Assembly (NCBI RefSeq): GCF_000717025.1
Contig: NZ_JNXG01000002.1
Coordinates: 992,001-1,056,000, forward strand
Reading direction: 5' to 3'
Source: Streptomyces atroolivaceus
Lineage (GTDB): Bacteria > Actinomycetota > Actinomycetes > Streptomycetales > Streptomycetaceae
DNA: 64,000 nucleotides
Positions 43,616 through 53,687 of the stretch are shown one piece after another; position 1 is the first letter of the stretch, and each line of letters starts with the position of its first letter. A program made the position numbers and the translations under genes. The notes beneath the pieces are model-generated. The model made no database searches. It was given only the letters and a program-made list of their open reading frames with translations, and was not told where the DNA came from.

Positions 43616-44725
43616 GTGTCGACACACGACCTCTACATCACCCCGCCCCCAGCGCCGACATGGCAGGTACCTGCCACAGGCGCAGCCCGGTTCAGCTGGG
43701 ACTACGACGACGGCCGCGAGCGCCTCCTCGCCCTCTACCAGAAGGGCAAGGACAAGCAGTGGGACGGCAACAAGCGCATCGACTGGAGCCTGGAGGTCGA
43801 CCCCGCCGACCCGCTCGGCACCCCGGACGAGGCCCTCACGCTCTACGGCACCCCGCACTGGGCGAAGATGACCGAGCGGGACCGGGGCGAACTGCGCAAG
43901 CACTACACCTCCTGGCAGTTCAGCCAGTTCCTGCACGGTGAGCAGGGCGCCATGGTCTGCGCCGCGCGGATCGTGGAGTCGGTGCCCGACCTCGACGCGA
44001 AGTTCTACTCCGCGACCCAGACGATGGACGAGGCGCGGCACGCGGAGATCTACGGCCGCTTCCTGCACGAGAAGGTCGGCATGCTCTACCCGGTCAACGA
44101 CAACCTCCAGGGGCTGCTGGGCGACACCCTGCGTGACTCCCGCTGGGACATGCCCTACCTCGGCATGCAGGTCCTCATCGAAGGCCTGGCCCTCGCCGCT
44201 TTCGGCATGATCCGCGACACCACGACCAGACCGCTGCCCAAGCAGATCCTCGCCTACGTCATGCAGGACGAGGCCCGGCACGTGGCCTTCGGACGGATGG
44301 CGCTGCGCGACTACTACAAGCAGCTGAGCGCCGCCGAACTGCGCGAGCGCGAGGAGTTCGTCATCGAGGGCTGCTACCTGATGCGCGACCGCCTCAGCGG
44401 CGTGGAGGTCCTGGAGAACTTCGGCATAGGCAAGCAGGAGGCCAAGGACCTCTCCGAGCACTCGGAGTACCTGCAGCTCTTCCGCAAGCTGCTGTTCAGC
44501 CGGATCGTCCCCTGCGTCAAGGACATAGGCCTCTGGGGTGAACGGCTGCAGAAGGCCTACGTGGACATGGGCGTGTTCGATCTGGGTGACTCGAACCTGG
44601 ACCTGCTGATGGCCCAGGACGAGGAGGTGGCCGAGCAGCTGGACCGGGACCGCTTCGCGGTGGAGGAGCAGGCGAGGGTGGCGGAGGTCGCGGACGCGAT
44701 CGCCGAGGGCGGTGCGGGTGACTGA
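43616..44725 (+). CDS. Ferritin-like (R2-like) diiron protein
   Basis: A 369-residue protein with a complete carboxylate-bridged diiron ligand set in canonical spacing: Glu109 (HGEQ), Glu139-x-x-His142 (MDEARH), Glu189 (LIEG) and Glu219-x-x-His222 (QDEARH). It resembles R2-like or fatty-acid desaturase-like oxidases rather than ribonucleotide reductase, as no partner R1 is near. GTG at 43616 follows AAGGAG by 7 bases. It is divergent from the AurF-like gene, so the pair is probably co-regulated and may act in one oxidation pathway. Confidence 0.88.
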   Translation: MSTHDLYITPPPAPTWQVPATGAARFSWDYDDGRERLLALYQKGKDKQWDGNKRIDWSLEVDPADPLGTPDEALTLYGTPHWAKMTERDRGELRKHYTSWQFSQFLHGEQGAMVCAARIVESVPDLDAKFYSATQTMDEARHAEIYGRFLHEKVGMLYPVNDNLQGLLGDTLRDSRWDMPYLGMQVLIEGLALAAFGMIRDTTTRPLPKQILAYVMQDEARHVAFGRMALRDYYKQLSAAELREREEFVIEGCYLMRDRLSGVEVLENFGIGKQEAKDLSEHSEYLQLFRKLLFSRIVPCVKDIGLWGERLQKAYVDMGVFDLGDSNLDLLMAQDEEVAEQLDRDRFAVEEQARVAEVADAIAEGGAGD

Positions 44726-44761
44726 CCCGCGGCCGCCCGTGCCGCCGCCTCCGGGGGCCGG

Positions 44762-45076
44762 CTAGTTCTCGTCGGGCAGCTCGACCGTCTCGCCCTGCGC
44801 GTCGAGCGTCCGGGTGTTCCAGTAGGTGTCCCACTTGTCGCCCTCGTGCTCGGGGACCTTGCCCTCCGGGTAGCGGGCGTAGCCCTTGGGCGGCTCCTCC
44901 CCGTCCGGCACGCACGCGCTCCCTGCGCTGCCCACGGCCAGGACCGGGTATTCGTCGCCCCCGCAGGTGGCCTGCTGGAGGGAGCAGGCGCCGGTGAGCA
45001 GGGCGACCGTGACGCCGGCCAGGGCGAGCCCGAGTGCGGTGCGTGACGGGGGACGGAGTCTGTTGGCCGTGCGCAT
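44762..45076 (-). CDS. Small lipoprotein
   Basis: A 104-residue protein with basic N-terminus (RTANRLRPPSR), hydrophobic segment and lipobox LTGAC, Cys at about residue 31. The mature part has two further Cys (QQATCGGDEYPV, GSACVPDGEEPPKGYARYP), likely a disulfide. It closely recalls a recurring Streptomyces lipoprotein family of unknown function. ATG follows AAGGAG. Confidence 0.8.
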   Translation of the reverse strand: MRTANRLRPPSRTALGLALAGVTVALLTGACSLQQATCGGDEYPVLAVGSAGSACVPDGEEPPKGYARYPEGKVPEHEGDKWDTYWNTRTLDAQGETVELPDEN

Positions 45077-45198
45077 GGTCGGGCTCCTTCTGGTGTGTGT
45101 CGGACGGGGTCCAGCCTGCCGTGGCCGGAGGCGCGGATCGTGAGTACGCGTGCTCATATCCGGTGTACGTGCCGGGCACACGGGCCGAGGATGAGGGC

Positions 45199-46089
45199 AT
45201 GAACTCTCCTACCCCCGCGGGCGATTCCGCAGCCGCCCGTCGCAGCCTCGAAGCGCTCGCGCTCGGTGACGCCTTCGGGGAGCGCTGGTTCCCGCTCTTC
45301 CGGCCGCCCCGGCAGGCGTACGCAGAGGTCCGGGCGCGGCGCACTCCGCACGAGCCCGTGTGGCACTGGACCGACGACACCGCACTGGCGCTGGCCCTGC
45401 AGCGGGTCCTCGACGAGTACGGGCACGTCGACCAGGACCGGCTGGCCCTCCACTACGCCCTGGCCTTCGAGGCCGACCAGGCCCGTGGGTACGGGCACGG
45501 CATGCACATCCTGCTTCCGGAACTGCTGGCCTCGCCGGCAGCCTGGCGCACCCTCGCGCCCGGCCTGTTCGAGGGCGGCAGCCTCGGCAACGGCGCGGCC
45601 ATGCGGGTCGCGCCGCTCGGGGCGCGCTTCCACCAGGACGTCGGCCGCGCCGCCGAGCAGGCCGTCCTGTCGGCGGAGGTCACCCACGCGCATCCGGAGG
45701 GGGTGGCGGGCGCGGTGGCGGTCGCGGTGGCCGCGGCCCTGTCCGTGCGGGGGGAGTTCACGCTGGAGGCGGTCGCCGCGCGGACGCCCGGTGGGCAGGT
45801 GCGGGAGGGTGTGCTGCGCGCCGCGCGGGTGCCGTTCTCCACGGAGCCGTGGCGGGCCGCCGATCTCCTGGGCAACGGGCAGCGGATCAGGGCCGACGAC
45901 ACGGTGCCCTTCGCGCTCTGGACCGCTGCCCGGCACTCCGGCGACCTGGAGGCGGCGCTCTGGGCGACCGCGGAGGGCTTCGGTGATGTGGACACGACTT
46001 GTGCGATCACCGGGGGCGTGGTCGGAGCGGTCACCGGGGTGGACGGGGTGCCGGCCGAGTGGCGCCTCCGGCTGGAACCGCTGAGCTGA
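45199..46089 (+). CDS. ADP-ribosylglycohydrolase family protein
   Basis: A 296-residue DraG/ARH-fold enzyme. N-terminal LEALALGDAFGERW and metal-binding WTDDTALAL (TDDT motif, about residue 56), then GNGAAMRVAPLG and C-terminal GDVDTTCAITGGVVGA (the DxDT motif). All dinuclear Mg2+ ligands look intact. It should remove ADP-ribose from a protein, nucleic acid or small molecule; the target is unknown. ATG at 45199 follows GAGGGC closely. Confidence 0.93.
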   Translation: MNSPTPAGDSAAARRSLEALALGDAFGERWFPLFRPPRQAYAEVRARRTPHEPVWHWTDDTALALALQRVLDEYGHVDQDRLALHYALAFEADQARGYGHGMHILLPELLASPAAWRTLAPGLFEGGSLGNGAAMRVAPLGARFHQDVGRAAEQAVLSAEVTHAHPEGVAGAVAVAVAAALSVRGEFTLEAVAARTPGGQVREGVLRAARVPFSTEPWRAADLLGNGQRIRADDTVPFALWTAARHSGDLEAALWATAEGFGDVDTTCAITGGVVGAVTGVDGVPAEWRLRLEPLS

Positions 46090-46165
46090 CGGGGCGGAGC
46101 CCTCGGCCCGGCACCGATGGCCGCGGGTCGAATTCCTGTTCGCCCCGGTGACGTAACGTGAGCGC

Positions 46166-47056
46166 ATGAGCATGCCGCCGCATCCGCCGCAAGGTCCGTA
46201 CGGGCCCCCTCCGCCGCAGCACGATCCGTACGGGCAACAGCCCCCGCCCGGCCCTTACGGACCGCAGCAGCCGGGCTACGCCCATCCGCCGCAGCAGCCT
46301 GGCTACGGCTACCCGCCGCAGCAGCCGGGCTACGCCTACCCGCCGCAGCAGCCCCAAGGGGCGCCCGGCCCGTGGGGACAGCCCGGTACGCAGCCCGGGA
46401 TGCCCGGATGGCCGCCGCAGCAGCCGCGCAAGAGGCGGACGGGGCTCGTCGTCGGCATCGTCCTGGGGGCGCTCGTCCTGGTCGCGGGAATCGGGTTCGG
46501 CGCGTTCGAGCTGCTCTCCAAGGGTGCGGACGCCACGTTCCCCGCCGCCACGCACAAGATCGTCATCGAGAAGACGGTGCTGGGCGGGGAGTTCACCCTC
46601 ACCCAGGATTTGTCGGACACGGAGGGCAAGGAGATCGAGGACACCTTCGACCCGAGCGTCCGGGACGGCAAGGCCGCGCTCGCGCAGTACGGCTCGGAGG
46701 AGAACGGCATGCTCGTGCTCTCCGGCATGTACGGGCGGTTCTCCAGCCCCGAGGTCATGCGGAGCAAGATCATGGAGGGGGCCGCCGAGGCGGATACCGC
46801 GACGGTCGTCGTGCAGCCCGAGGAGTTCACACCCGAGGGGTACGACATCACGATGGAGTGCCAGGTCGTGCAGACCAAGGAGATAGGACTGACCGTCAAC
46901 ACACCCATGTGCGCGTGGAGCGACGGGAACACCGCCGCCATGGTCGGCGTGCTCCGGACCGATGACCTCTACAAGGACGTGAAGTCGATCGACCTCGCGA
47001 AGACCGCCGAGGAGACCGCCGAGGTCCGCTCCGAGGTACGCCAGCCGATCAGCTGA
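46166..47056 (+). CDS. Membrane-anchored protein with Pro/Gln/Tyr-rich N-terminus
   Basis: A 296-residue protein: residues 1-90 are PQQPGYxYP-type repeats, probably disordered and cytoplasmic. One membrane helix follows ([19 protein letters not shown], about 92-110) and an extracytoplasmic domain of about 180 residues without recognised motif. One Cys pair (MECQVV, PMCAWS) could form a disulfide. This architecture is frequent in Streptomyces; function unknown. It overlaps the convergent amidase gene by 8 bp. Confidence 0.8.
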   Translation: MSMPPHPPQGPYGPPPPQHDPYGQQPPPGPYGPQQPGYAHPPQQPGYGYPPQQPGYAYPPQQPQGAPGPWGQPGTQPGMPGWPPQQPRKRRTGLVVGIVLGALVLVAGIGFGAFELLSKGADATFPAATHKIVIEKTVLGGEFTLTQDLSDTEGKEIEDTFDPSVRDGKAALAQYGSEENGMLVLSGMYGRFSSPEVMRSKIMEGAAEADTATVVVQPEEFTPEGYDITMECQVVQTKEIGLTVNTPMCAWSDGNTAAMVGVLRTDDLYKDVKSIDLAKTAEETAEVRSEVRQPIS

Positions 47057-48119
47057 ACCGGTGCGGTCGCGGCGGCAGGGCGCGTTCCACCGCGCACGCG
47101 ACGGCGAGCAGTTCCGCGTCCGTGCCCCGGTCGGTCACCAGCTGGAGGCCTGCCGGGCAGCCGTCCGGGGTGAATCCGGCCGGCGCGCTCGCCGCCGGAT
47201 GGCCGCTGAGGTTGAACGCCCAGGTGAGGGCCGTGGAGTAGACGTCCCCCGGGCCCTCGTGGCCGTGCGGACGGTTCGGCGTCACCGGGCTGAGGAGCAG
47301 CGGCGCACGGGCGAAGAATGCGTCGAGCGTGCGGTCGTTGGCGGCACGGAGCGCCCCGGAGGCGGTGGTCGGCGATTTCCTCCGCACCGCCATCCACGTC
47401 TCCGCCGGGTCGAGCAGTGTGACGGGATCCCGGACGAGGCGGATCACCCCCGCCGCGGCCAGCCGGTCGACCGCGGCCCGCACCACCTCCGCCACGTCCG
47501 GGTCGACGGACGCGAAGCCCAGGTCGGGGCTGTACGCGGCGGGGACCGGGAGCCGCACGGGGCGGGGCGCGTACCCGGCCAGTACATGGCGCAGGTACGT
47601 CTCCGCCCGTGCCGCCGAAGCCGCGAGCACGCCGGGGGACGCCAGCCCGGTGCTGTCGGGCGAGGGGAGCAGGCCCCCGGTCGTCTTCAGGCCGAACACT
47701 CCGCACCATGACGCCGGGATCCGTACCGACCCCGCTCCGTCACTCCCCGTAGCCATCTCGACCATGTCCGCCGCGACCGCCACTGCCGATCCCGCCGACG
47801 ATCCGCCCGGGGTCCTGTCGGGACGCCAGGGGTTGACCGTGCGGCCGTGAGCGCCCTGGCCCCAGGTCTGCCAGTGGGTACCGGGGCCGGGGACGGAGGT
47901 GGCGCCGACCGGGACGCCGCCGGCGGCGATCAGACGGCGGGCGGCGTACGAGCGGATACCGGCCCGGCCCTTCACGGCGAACGGCAGCCCTCCGAGCGGG
48001 AGACGGGACGCGGTCCGGGCGCGGGCCCGTGCCTCGTCGGGCCACACCTCGGTGAACGCGCACAGTTCCGGGTCGAACCGGCCGATCCGGGCGAGAGACG
48101 CTTCGAGAGCCGCTGTCAT
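47049..48119 (-). CDS. Amidase-signature family protein
   Basis: A 356-residue amidase, shorter than the usual 450-500. The Ser-Ser-Lys machinery is visible: Lys in [25 protein letters not shown], and the nucleophile region [15 protein letters not shown]. The C-terminal segment [22 protein letters not shown] is typical. Substrate unknown. Start ATG 48119. The 3' end overlaps the convergent gene by a few bases. Confidence 0.87.
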   Translation of the reverse strand: MTAALEASLARIGRFDPELCAFTEVWPDEARARARTASRLPLGGLPFAVKGRAGIRSYAARRLIAAGGVPVGATSVPGPGTHWQTWGQGAHGRTVNPWRPDRTPGGSSAGSAVAVAADMVEMATGSDGAGSVRIPASWCGVFGLKTTGGLLPSPDSTGLASPGVLAASAARAETYLRHVLAGYAPRPVRLPVPAAYSPDLGFASVDPDVAEVVRAAVDRLAAAGVIRLVRDPVTLLDPAETWMAVRRKSPTTASGALRAANDRTLDAFFARAPLLLSPVTPNRPHGHEGPGDVYSTALTWAFNLSGHPAASAPAGFTPDGCPAGLQLVTDRGTDAELLAVACAVERALPPRPHRFS

Positions 48120-48163
48120 CGCACCAGTCTCCGTCCTCGTGCGCCGTCGCCCCCGGGCGGGCC

Positions 48164-49621
48164 TCAGCCCTCCAGCGCCGCCTCCATCACCGCCCGGGCG
48201 ATCGGAGCCGCGTCACCGCCCCCGCTCACGTCGGCACGGTCGGCCGACGCGTCCTCCACGACCACCGCGACGGCGACCGCCGGCGGGCCCGAGTCCGGGG
48301 CCTGCGCCCAGGCGATGAACCAGGCGTACGGCGTACCGGAGTTGTCGACCCCGTGCTGGGCGGTGCCGGTCTTGCCGCCGACCGTGACCCCGTCGATCGC
48401 GGCGTTCGCGCCGGTGCCGTTCTCCACGACGTCGACCATCATCCGCTGGAGCTGCCGGGCCGTTGCCGGGTCCATGGCCTCGCGGTACGAGTCCGTGCCC
48501 TGTTCCCGGACCGTGCCGCCGTCGTCCGTGGTCACCCGGTCCACCAGGTGGGGGCGTCTGAGCTCGCCGCCGTTGGCGACCGCCGAGGCCACCATCGCCA
48601 TCTGGAGCGGGGTCGCCGTCGTGTCGAACTGGCCGATCGAGGACTGGGCCAGCTGGTCGTCGCTCATGTCCGCGTCGAAATTGCTGCGGGCCACCCGGGA
48701 GGGGATCTTGAGGTCGTTGTCGTTGAAGCCGAACCTGCCCACCGCCTCCAGCATCCCGTCCAGCCCCACCTCGACGCCGAGATGGGCCATCACCGTGTTG
48801 CAGGAGACCCGGATCGCCTCGGCCAGGGACGCCCTCTCGCAGCCGCGGGCCTCGTCCGGCAGCGTGGTCGAGGTGCCCGGCAGGACGTACGGGGACGGGG
48901 TGTCCGTCGCCGCGTCCGGATCGGTGACCACGCCGGCGTCCAGCGCCGCCGCCGCGGTCACGATCTTGAAGGCCGAACCGGGCGGATAGGTCTGCCGGAT
49001 GGCCCGGTTGAGCATCGGCAGGCTCTGCGCCCGGTTCAGCCGCTCCCACGCGCCGGTGACCGCGGAGCCGGTGCCGGAGAGGAGCTCCGGGTCGTACGAG
49101 GGGGAGGAGACCAGCGCCAGGATCCGGCCGGTGGAAGGGTCGAGGGCGGCCACCGCCCCACGCCGGCCGTCCAGGCCCTCGTACGCCGCGCGTTGCACGG
49201 GGGCCTCGATCGTGGTGACGACGTCGCCGCCGGGCTGCCGGCTGCGGGTGACGTCACCCCACAGCGGGAGCGGGGCCAGGAGCGGATCGGTGCCGGAGAG
49301 GACGCCGTCCTCGGCGTTCTCCAGCAGCGTGGTGCCGTACGTCTGCGAGGCGTACCCCGTCACCGGCGCGTACAGCGGTCCGTGGCGGTAGGTGCGCTCG
49401 TACGCGAGCTGCTCGCCGGTGTCCTTCGACCCGGTCACGGGCTCGTCGCCGACCAGGATGTCGCCGCGCGGCTGGTCGTAACGGTCGATGGTGGTACGGC
49501 GGTTGGCGGGGTTGGTGTTCAGTTCGCCGGCCTCGAAGAGCTGGACCCGGGCGGCGTTCGCCAGCAGGGCGAGGAGCAGGAGCAGGCAGAATCCGGCGGC
49601 TCGCCGGATGTAACGGGTCAC
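48164..49621 (-). CDS. Class B penicillin-binding protein (PBP2/FtsI family transpeptidase)
   Basis: A 485-residue peptidoglycan transpeptidase with one N-terminal membrane helix ([19 protein letters not shown]). The dimerisation domain is followed by a penicillin-binding domain with SxxK (PPGSAFKIV), SxN (VSCNTVMA) and KTG (GGKTGTAQ) motifs. The start overlaps the stop of the upstream SEDS gene, so this is a cognate glycosyltransferase/transpeptidase pair, as RodA-PBP2 or FtsW-FtsI. Its role (sporulation, branching or general growth) is not shown by the sequence. Confidence 0.95.
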   Translation of the reverse strand: MTRYIRRAAGFCLLLLLALLANAARVQLFEAGELNTNPANRRTTIDRYDQPRGDILVGDEPVTGSKDTGEQLAYERTYRHGPLYAPVTGYASQTYGTTLLENAEDGVLSGTDPLLAPLPLWGDVTRSRQPGGDVVTTIEAPVQRAAYEGLDGRRGAVAALDPSTGRILALVSSPSYDPELLSGTGSAVTGAWERLNRAQSLPMLNRAIRQTYPPGSAFKIVTAAAALDAGVVTDPDAATDTPSPYVLPGTSTTLPDEARGCERASLAEAIRVSCNTVMAHLGVEVGLDGMLEAVGRFGFNDNDLKIPSRVARSNFDADMSDDQLAQSSIGQFDTTATPLQMAMVASAVANGGELRRPHLVDRVTTDDGGTVREQGTDSYREAMDPATARQLQRMMVDVVENGTGANAAIDGVTVGGKTGTAQHGVDNSGTPYAWFIAWAQAPDSGPPAVAVAVVVEDASADRADVSGGGDAAPIARAVMEAALEG

Positions 49622-50982
49622 CGGGCCTCCCCGGCCGGTGCGGTCGCGGTACCGGGGGCGGGGGTGCGGGCCAGGTCACTGACCCGGATGAGGAGTGCCA
49701 CGATGATCCAGTTGGTGACCACGGACGAACCGCCCTGGGCCAGGAAGGGCATCGCCATACCGGTCAGCGGGATCAGTCCCATCACGCCGCCCGCGATCAC
49801 GAAGACCTGGAGCGCCAGGATCGAGGCGAGACCGACCGACAGCAGCCGTCCGAAGGGGTCACGCAGGGCGAGGCCCGCACGGAAGCCGCGGGCCACCAGC
49901 AGGGCGTACAGCAGGAAGATCGCGGTGAGTCCGGCCAGGCCGAGTTCCTCGCCCGCGGTGGCCAGGATGAAGTCGGACTTGGCGGCGAAGCCGATGAGGA
50001 TGGAGTGGCCGAGCCCCAGGCCCGTGCCGAGCATGCCGCCCGCGGCGAAGGCGAAGAGCGACTGGGCGAGCTGGCTGGGTCCCTGGCCCGCGTCGATCGT
50101 CGCGTACGGGTCCAGCCAGTCCTCCACCCTGCTGTGGACATGGGGTTCGAACGAGCCGACGGCGAAGGCTCCCGCCGCGGCGAGGAGGAGGCCGACGGCG
50201 ATCCACCCGGTCCTGCCGGTGGCCACGTAGAGCAGGATGACGAAGAGGCCGAAGAAGAGCAGCGACGTGCCGAGGTCCCGTTCGAGGATGAGGACGCCGA
50301 CGCTGAGCAGCCAGATCGCCACGATCGGCCCCAGCACGCGCCCGGTGGGGAACTGGAGCTTCCAGATCCTGCGGCCGGTGTACGCGAGCGCGTTGCGGTT
50401 CGCGGCGAGGTACGCGGCGAAGAAGACCGCGAGCAGGATCTTGGCGAACTCGCCCGGCTGGAAGGAAAGTCCGCCGAACCGGATCCAGATCTTGGCCCCG
50501 TTCACGGCCGGGAAGAAGATCGGCACGATCATCAGCACCAGCGCCGTGGCGACCGAGAGGTACGCGTAGCGCTGGAGCACCCGGTGATCGCGCAGCAGGA
50601 CGACGACGGCGATGAAGAAGGCCACCCCGAGCGTGGACCAGATCAGCTGCGTCGTCGCCGCCCGGTCGCTCGGGGTCTCCAGGTCGAGCCGGTAGATCAG
50701 TACCAGGCCCAGTCCGTTGAGGAGGACGGCGATCGGCAGCATCAGCGGATCGGCGAACGGGGCGCGGAAGCGGACCGCGAGATGGGCGAGCAGGGCGAGA
50801 AGACCGAGACCGGCCCCGTATCCGGCCACGTCGGGGGGCACGGCGCCGCTCCGGGCGAGGCCGACGGCGGCATAGCCGTAGACGGAGACGATCACGGCCC
50901 CGATCAGGAGCGAGAGCTCGACCCCGCGCCGCTTGGGCAGGCGTAGCGCGGGCGGGGGTGCGTCCGCCGTCGTTGCGGTCAT
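49618..50982 (-). CDS. SEDS-family peptidoglycan glycosyltransferase (RodA/FtsW/SpoVE)
   Basis: A 454-residue polytopic membrane protein with about 12 helices. Diagnostic parts include the long loop with GAKIWIRFGGLSFQPGEFAKI, the segment DWLDPY and the C-terminal GGSSVVTNW. It polymerises lipid II together with the PBP encoded just downstream (ATGA overlap). ATG 50982 gives MTATTADAPPP; a GTG upstream is less likely. Confidence 0.95.
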   Translation of the reverse strand: MTATTADAPPPALRLPKRRGVELSLLIGAVIVSVYGYAAVGLARSGAVPPDVAGYGAGLGLLALLAHLAVRFRAPFADPLMLPIAVLLNGLGLVLIYRLDLETPSDRAATTQLIWSTLGVAFFIAVVVLLRDHRVLQRYAYLSVATALVLMIVPIFFPAVNGAKIWIRFGGLSFQPGEFAKILLAVFFAAYLAANRNALAYTGRRIWKLQFPTGRVLGPIVAIWLLSVGVLILERDLGTSLLFFGLFVILLYVATGRTGWIAVGLLLAAAGAFAVGSFEPHVHSRVEDWLDPYATIDAGQGPSQLAQSLFAFAAGGMLGTGLGLGHSILIGFAAKSDFILATAGEELGLAGLTAIFLLYALLVARGFRAGLALRDPFGRLLSVGLASILALQVFVIAGGVMGLIPLTGMAMPFLAQGGSSVVTNWIIVALLIRVSDLARTPAPGTATAPAGEAR

Positions 50983-51064
50983 GCCCCGCAACGTAGCAAG
51001 AGGCGGGTGTTATTTCCCTTATGTCAGCTTCGTGGCACTCCTTGGCGGGCGCTTCCGGAGCCGC

Positions 51065-51385
51065 TCAGCGCTGGTACGGGTTCTGGCCGCCGGGAGGCGC
51101 GTAGCCGGGCTGCTGCTGCGCGCCGCCGTGCGGGCCGCCGTCCTGTCCGCCCTGGGCCTGCGCCAGCAGCTGGTCGGCCTCCTCCTTCGGTATCTGCCGC
51201 TCCCCGCCGCAGAAGGTGCACTGCGTCGTGTACTTCGTGGAGAAGGGGAACAGCGGCACGAAGAACAGGGTGAACTTGGTGACCCGCTTGCGCAGGGTGT
51301 GCGCCGCGGGGTTGCCGCACCAGCCGCACACCATCGTCAGGATCGCCAGCTGATGGAGATAGCCTCGCGTACCGAAAATGATCAT
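51065..51385 (-). CDS. Zinc-ribbon protein with membrane-proximal core
   Basis: A 106-residue protein with two CxxC pairs (CGWCGNPA and CTFCGGER) forming a zinc ribbon, separated by a hydrophobic stretch (KFTLFFVPLFPFSTKY), and a C-terminal Gln/Gly/Pro-rich tail. This zinc-ribbon-15 type is common in actinobacteria. Its ATG overlaps the stop of the HEAT-repeat gene (ATGA), so the two are co-translated. Confidence 0.87.
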   Translation of the reverse strand: MIIFGTRGYLHQLAILTMVCGWCGNPAAHTLRKRVTKFTLFFVPLFPFSTKYTTQCTFCGGERQIPKEEADQLLAQAQGGQDGGPHGGAQQQPGYAPPGGQNPYQR

Positions 51386-53502
51386 GATGTGATTCCTTTC
51401 CCCGTGTCTTCCAGGAGAGCCCGCCGGCAGAGTGCCAGCAGCTTCTCGTCCTCATAAGTGTCGTGACTGCCGTAGCCGCCGTCCAACGCGTTGTGGCGGC
51501 GTACGGAGAGGAGCTCGGCGCGCAGCACTCGTGCCGCGTCAGACCCTGCCGCAGCAAGACCCGTCCGCGCCAGACATTCCGCGACCCGGACCCTGACGTG
51601 ACGGTTCTTCTCCCACGCGGAGAGGAGCACCGGCACGGCCTCGTCGCTCCGTCCCGAGACCTCCAGGAGGGCGATCGCCGCGTCGACCCGCAGCCACGGC
51701 TCCTCGTGCGCCAGCAGGGCCCGCAGCCTCGGCGCCGCCGCCCCGGCCCGCCGTCCGAGCCCGCCCAGCGCGCTCGCCGCCGCCCGGCAGTCGTGTACCT
51801 GCTCCGCCCGCAGGCCCTCCACCAGCACCGGCAGCACGGCGTCGGCGTCACCCGTGACGGCCCACAGGGCCTCCGCCGCCTCCGTCGCCGCCGCCGTACC
51901 CGGGCGCCGGATCAGCCGTCGCAGCTCCGGGACGGCACAGAGCGCGGCCGGCCCGAACGCCCCCAGCGCCCGGAGGGCAGCCGTGCGGAGCCACTCGCCC
52001 CGGTACTCCGGCGCCCCCCGCAGCACCCGCAGCACCTCCGGCGCCGCCTCGCCCGCGCGCAGCGCCGTCAGCCCGGCGAGCAGCGGGCTCGCCCGGTCGT
52101 ACGCGCCCTCGTCCAGGCCGACCTCGCCGAGCCTGCGCCGCAGCGCCCCGGCGAGCGGTGCCGCGCCGGCCCCGAGGCAGCGGATCGCGAATCCCACGTC
52201 GTGGGGCACCTCGGGCCGCTCCAGGGCCGTCGCCAGCGCCGGCAGCACCCGGACGTCGCCCAGCCTGGCCAGCGCCTTCACCGCCGAACCCAGACCGGGC
52301 GGCCCGCTCGCCCACTCCCTCACCCAGCCGTCGGGATCAGCGGCCACCCGCGCGGCCAGTGCGTCGGCCGCCGGTGCCGCCAGGCCGAACAGCTCCTCCA
52401 GCACGTGCGAGGCGGCCTCCGCGAGCCGCGGTTCCGGATCCGTGAGCTGTACGCCGACCAGTCGCACCAGGCCCTCGTACGAACCGCGCCAGGCCCGGAT
52501 CAGCCCGCCGCTCATCCGTACGGCGTCGATGCGCTGCCAGGGGTCGGGACTGCACAGCTGGTCCGTCAGCAGCGCCGTGCGGTCCTCCACCCGGTCGTCC
52601 AGGCCGCTGTGCAGCGTGCGCAGCAGGTCGGCGGCCCACGGGGTGCTGCGGCCGGCGGACTCCTCGGCCGGCAGCTCCCGCAGCCGGCCCACCCGCGCCG
52701 GGGCGGTGGCACGGTCCGCCGTCGCGTCGTCACCCCCCGGCACCTTCGCGGCCGGGGCCTCACTCGGGCAGGGCCGGGAGCGCAGCTCCCGCAGCAGCCC
52801 CGAGACCATCCGCACGACGTCGACGGGCAGCGCGTCCGGGGCGCACCTGGCCAGCTGGGCGAGGGCGGCGAGCCGCAGCCCGGGCGGGTAGGCCTCCGCG
52901 GCGAGCCGGCTCAGCCAGTCGGCCGCCCGCCCCGCCAGCGGCCGGTGCCGCAGGGCGATCCGGCCGGCCGCCTCGACGAGGGCGAGCCGCACCTCGTCGT
53001 CCGCCTCCACCGGCAGCCGCTCCCGCAGCAGCGAGAGGACCCTGCCCGGCCGGCCGTGCAGCGTGGCCAGGGCCAGCGGTGCGGCGAGCCGGACCCCCGG
53101 GTCCTCGTCGGCGATCAGCTCGAAGAACACCGCGGACCCGGCGGAGACGGCGGACGCGGCCATCGCGTAGTTCGCCACGCCCTCGGCCTCGTCCTCGTCC
53201 AGGTCGTTCTCGTCGTCCTCGTCCAGATCGATACCGCCGATGCTGGTGAGCAGCTCGACTATGCCGCCCCGGTCCCGTATGTCCGGATCCACGGCCAGCT
53301 CGAAGAGGAACGGGATGCACGCGAGGGTGCACGCGTACACGTCGCCCTGGTGGTGCACCGCGCCGTACATCCCGTCGAGCGCGCTCTCCCGCTCCGCCGG
53401 ATCGGCGGAGGCGAGTCCGTACAGGAGCCCCGGCACATCGTCGGCCGGTCCGTAGGCATGCTCCATCGAGGCCCAGTCGACCTCGTCGATCCCCGTGAAC
53501 AC
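51382..53502 (-). CDS. HEAT-repeat protein
   Basis: A 706-residue all-helical repeat protein. At least eight HEAT-like units are visible, e.g. DPEPRLAEAASHVLEELFG, AAPEVLRVLRGAPEYRGEWL, VLPVLVEGLRAEQVHDCRAA and DEAVPVLLSAWEKNRHVRVR. An acidic stretch (DLDEDDENDLDEDEAEG) lies at about 93-110. No catalytic domain is visible; a scaffold or inhibitor role is likely. GTG at 53502 follows GGAGGG. Coupled to the zinc-ribbon gene. Confidence 0.87.
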   Translation of the reverse strand: MFTGIDEVDWASMEHAYGPADDVPGLLYGLASADPAERESALDGMYGAVHHQGDVYACTLACIPFLFELAVDPDIRDRGGIVELLTSIGGIDLDEDDENDLDEDEAEGVANYAMAASAVSAGSAVFFELIADEDPGVRLAAPLALATLHGRPGRVLSLLRERLPVEADDEVRLALVEAAGRIALRHRPLAGRAADWLSRLAAEAYPPGLRLAALAQLARCAPDALPVDVVRMVSGLLRELRSRPCPSEAPAAKVPGGDDATADRATAPARVGRLRELPAEESAGRSTPWAADLLRTLHSGLDDRVEDRTALLTDQLCSPDPWQRIDAVRMSGGLIRAWRGSYEGLVRLVGVQLTDPEPRLAEAASHVLEELFGLAAPAADALAARVAADPDGWVREWASGPPGLGSAVKALARLGDVRVLPALATALERPEVPHDVGFAIRCLGAGAAPLAGALRRRLGEVGLDEGAYDRASPLLAGLTALRAGEAAPEVLRVLRGAPEYRGEWLRTAALRALGAFGPAALCAVPELRRLIRRPGTAAATEAAEALWAVTGDADAVLPVLVEGLRAEQVHDCRAAASALGGLGRRAGAAAPRLRALLAHEEPWLRVDAAIALLEVSGRSDEAVPVLLSAWEKNRHVRVRVAECLARTGLAAAGSDAARVLRAELLSVRRHNALDGGYGSHDTYEDEKLLALCRRALLEDTGKGITS

Positions 53503-53687
53503 GCCACACCCTCCCCGTGTCTTCCCCTGCTTCCCGGACTCGGCCGGAAACCGTGCCCGCGAAGCAGCGTCTGCGCAGAGTGTGCACCACGGCCAGGACA
53601 ATCCACCCTCCACTTGCGGCCTTTCCTCACCGCACCCGCCCGTGGCTGTGAAGGTGCTGTGAGCACCCCGGCCTTCCGGCCCTTCTC

